Origin: M0027 sp021713415 | GTDB taxonomy: Bacteria; Pseudomonadota; Gammaproteobacteria; Francisellales; Francisellaceae | DNA: 64,000 nucleotides | NCBI GenBank assembly: GCA_021713415.1 | Contig: JAKJJQ010000002.1 | Location: 54,159 to 118,158, forward strand | Direction of reading: 5' to 3' | Content: more notes on this DNA, generated by a model | The model's database searches: none | What the model was told of the DNA's origin: nothing | Seen by the model: the letters and a program-made list of their open reading frames with translations, nothing else | Numbering within the stretch: position 1 is the stretch's first letter | The DNA's letters: not shown here

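Larger units (their letters stand above)
24950..64000 (+). repeat. Super-repeat array: seven FG-GAP-like blades + one Ig/cadherin-like domain, about 1.57 kb period
   Basis: Ig-like domains start near 26.14, 27.68, 29.22, 30.83, 32.39, 33.96, 35.52, 37.12, 38.69, 40.27, 41.80, 43.35, 44.97, 47.02, 48.60, 50.17, 51.75, 53.31, 54.88, 56.48, 58.06, 59.64, 61.22 and 62.76 kb. The spacing is 1.53-1.62 kb except for one 2.05-kb gap. Each Ig-like domain is about 135 residues and contains (D)MESATI, GTDTKAAYE or a variant, ENTSDNP, VNDGD and VNDAPEL. Between them are seven blades of about 55 residues with consensus GDxSGxSVSLSADG, then RVAIGAxxNDGNG, SGHVRVY and WDGSxWxQLGxDI. I counted seven blades in every propeller examined (numbers 1-6, 8, 11, 13, 15 and 20). 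The pattern fits FG-GAP-type beta-propellers (PF14312/PF01839-like); the DxDxDG calcium loop of integrins is reduced to SxDG. Confidence 0.9.

Noticed and set aside
24960..64000. Dozens of short minus-strand and off-frame reading frames rich in His, Leu and Tyr within the repeat region
   Set aside because: They are antisense or shifted readings of the repeated codons (for example GAT-GGT and TGG-AAT), lack ribosome sites and family patterns, and overlap a fully coding frame.
24950..64000. CRISPR or satellite DNA, suggested by very regular repetition
   Set aside because: The repeats are about 165 bp and 1.57 kb, degenerate at third codon positions and kept in one frame. That is protein-level repetition, not a CRISPR array or non-coding satellite.
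24099..64000. An assembly frameshift or fusion of several separate adhesin genes
   Set aside because: Codon phase was identical at all positions checked from start to end, and I found no internal ribosome site with a header domain. The window is consistent with a single gene.

Overview
The window looks like the chromosome of an AT-rich gammaproteobacterium. The order yhdE (maf) - rng - yhdP matches the enterobacterial arrangement, and ybaB-recR, aspS, an ATP-type pckA and a CBU_0592-like membrane protein also fit. The low GC and protein style suggest an intracellular or aquatic lineage near Francisella/Fangia/Cysteiniphilum, Piscirickettsia or Legionella/Coxiella. That placement is an impression, not a test.

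Positions 1-23,500 are mostly ordinary housekeeping and transport genes. They are: the 3' end of pckA, a PLP aminotransferase, a small membrane protein, a Bcr/CflA-type MFS pump, maf/yhdE, rng, yhdP, a DMT exporter, aspS, a queuosine-precursor transporter, a cysteine-synthase-like enzyme, ybaB, recR and an MHS-type MFS carrier. An accessory patch follows at 16.9-18.1 kb. It holds a REP-associated (Y1/HUH) transposase whose reading frame contains 8-bp-stem palindromes, a degraded duplicate of that segment, and a small protein with an RMF/CrpP-like motif joined to a membrane tail. Next come another MFS transporter, a DUF805 protein, an ArgE-like M20 deacylase, an FAD/NAD(P)-binding oxidoreductase and an orphan siderophore-type binding protein. 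The last three may form an iron- or amino-acid-related cluster.

Positions 24,099-64,000 (62% of the window) form one uninterrupted reading frame with no stop by the window edge: at least 13,300 codons, a protein well above 1 MDa. It starts with a basic stretch, an LEPRxxFDGA motif and a DUF4347 domain carrying a His/Cys pair. It then becomes an array of about 25 repeats of roughly 1.57 kb. Each repeat is seven FG-GAP-like blades of about 55 residues (a predicted seven-bladed beta-propeller), followed by one Ig/cadherin-like domain of about 135 residues. Only the C-terminus is missing. The layout suggests a secreted or surface-anchored giant adhesin-like protein, probably exported by type I secretion.

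Several regularities appear inside the array. Every propeller I checked has seven blades. The N-terminal strand of each propeller resembles the strand missing from its last blade, suggesting 'Velcro' closure. A length-variable insertion recurs at the blade 6/7 junction. The linkers fall into subtypes. Some propellers are recent near-copies of others about 11 kb away. This giant gene is the most unusual feature of the window.
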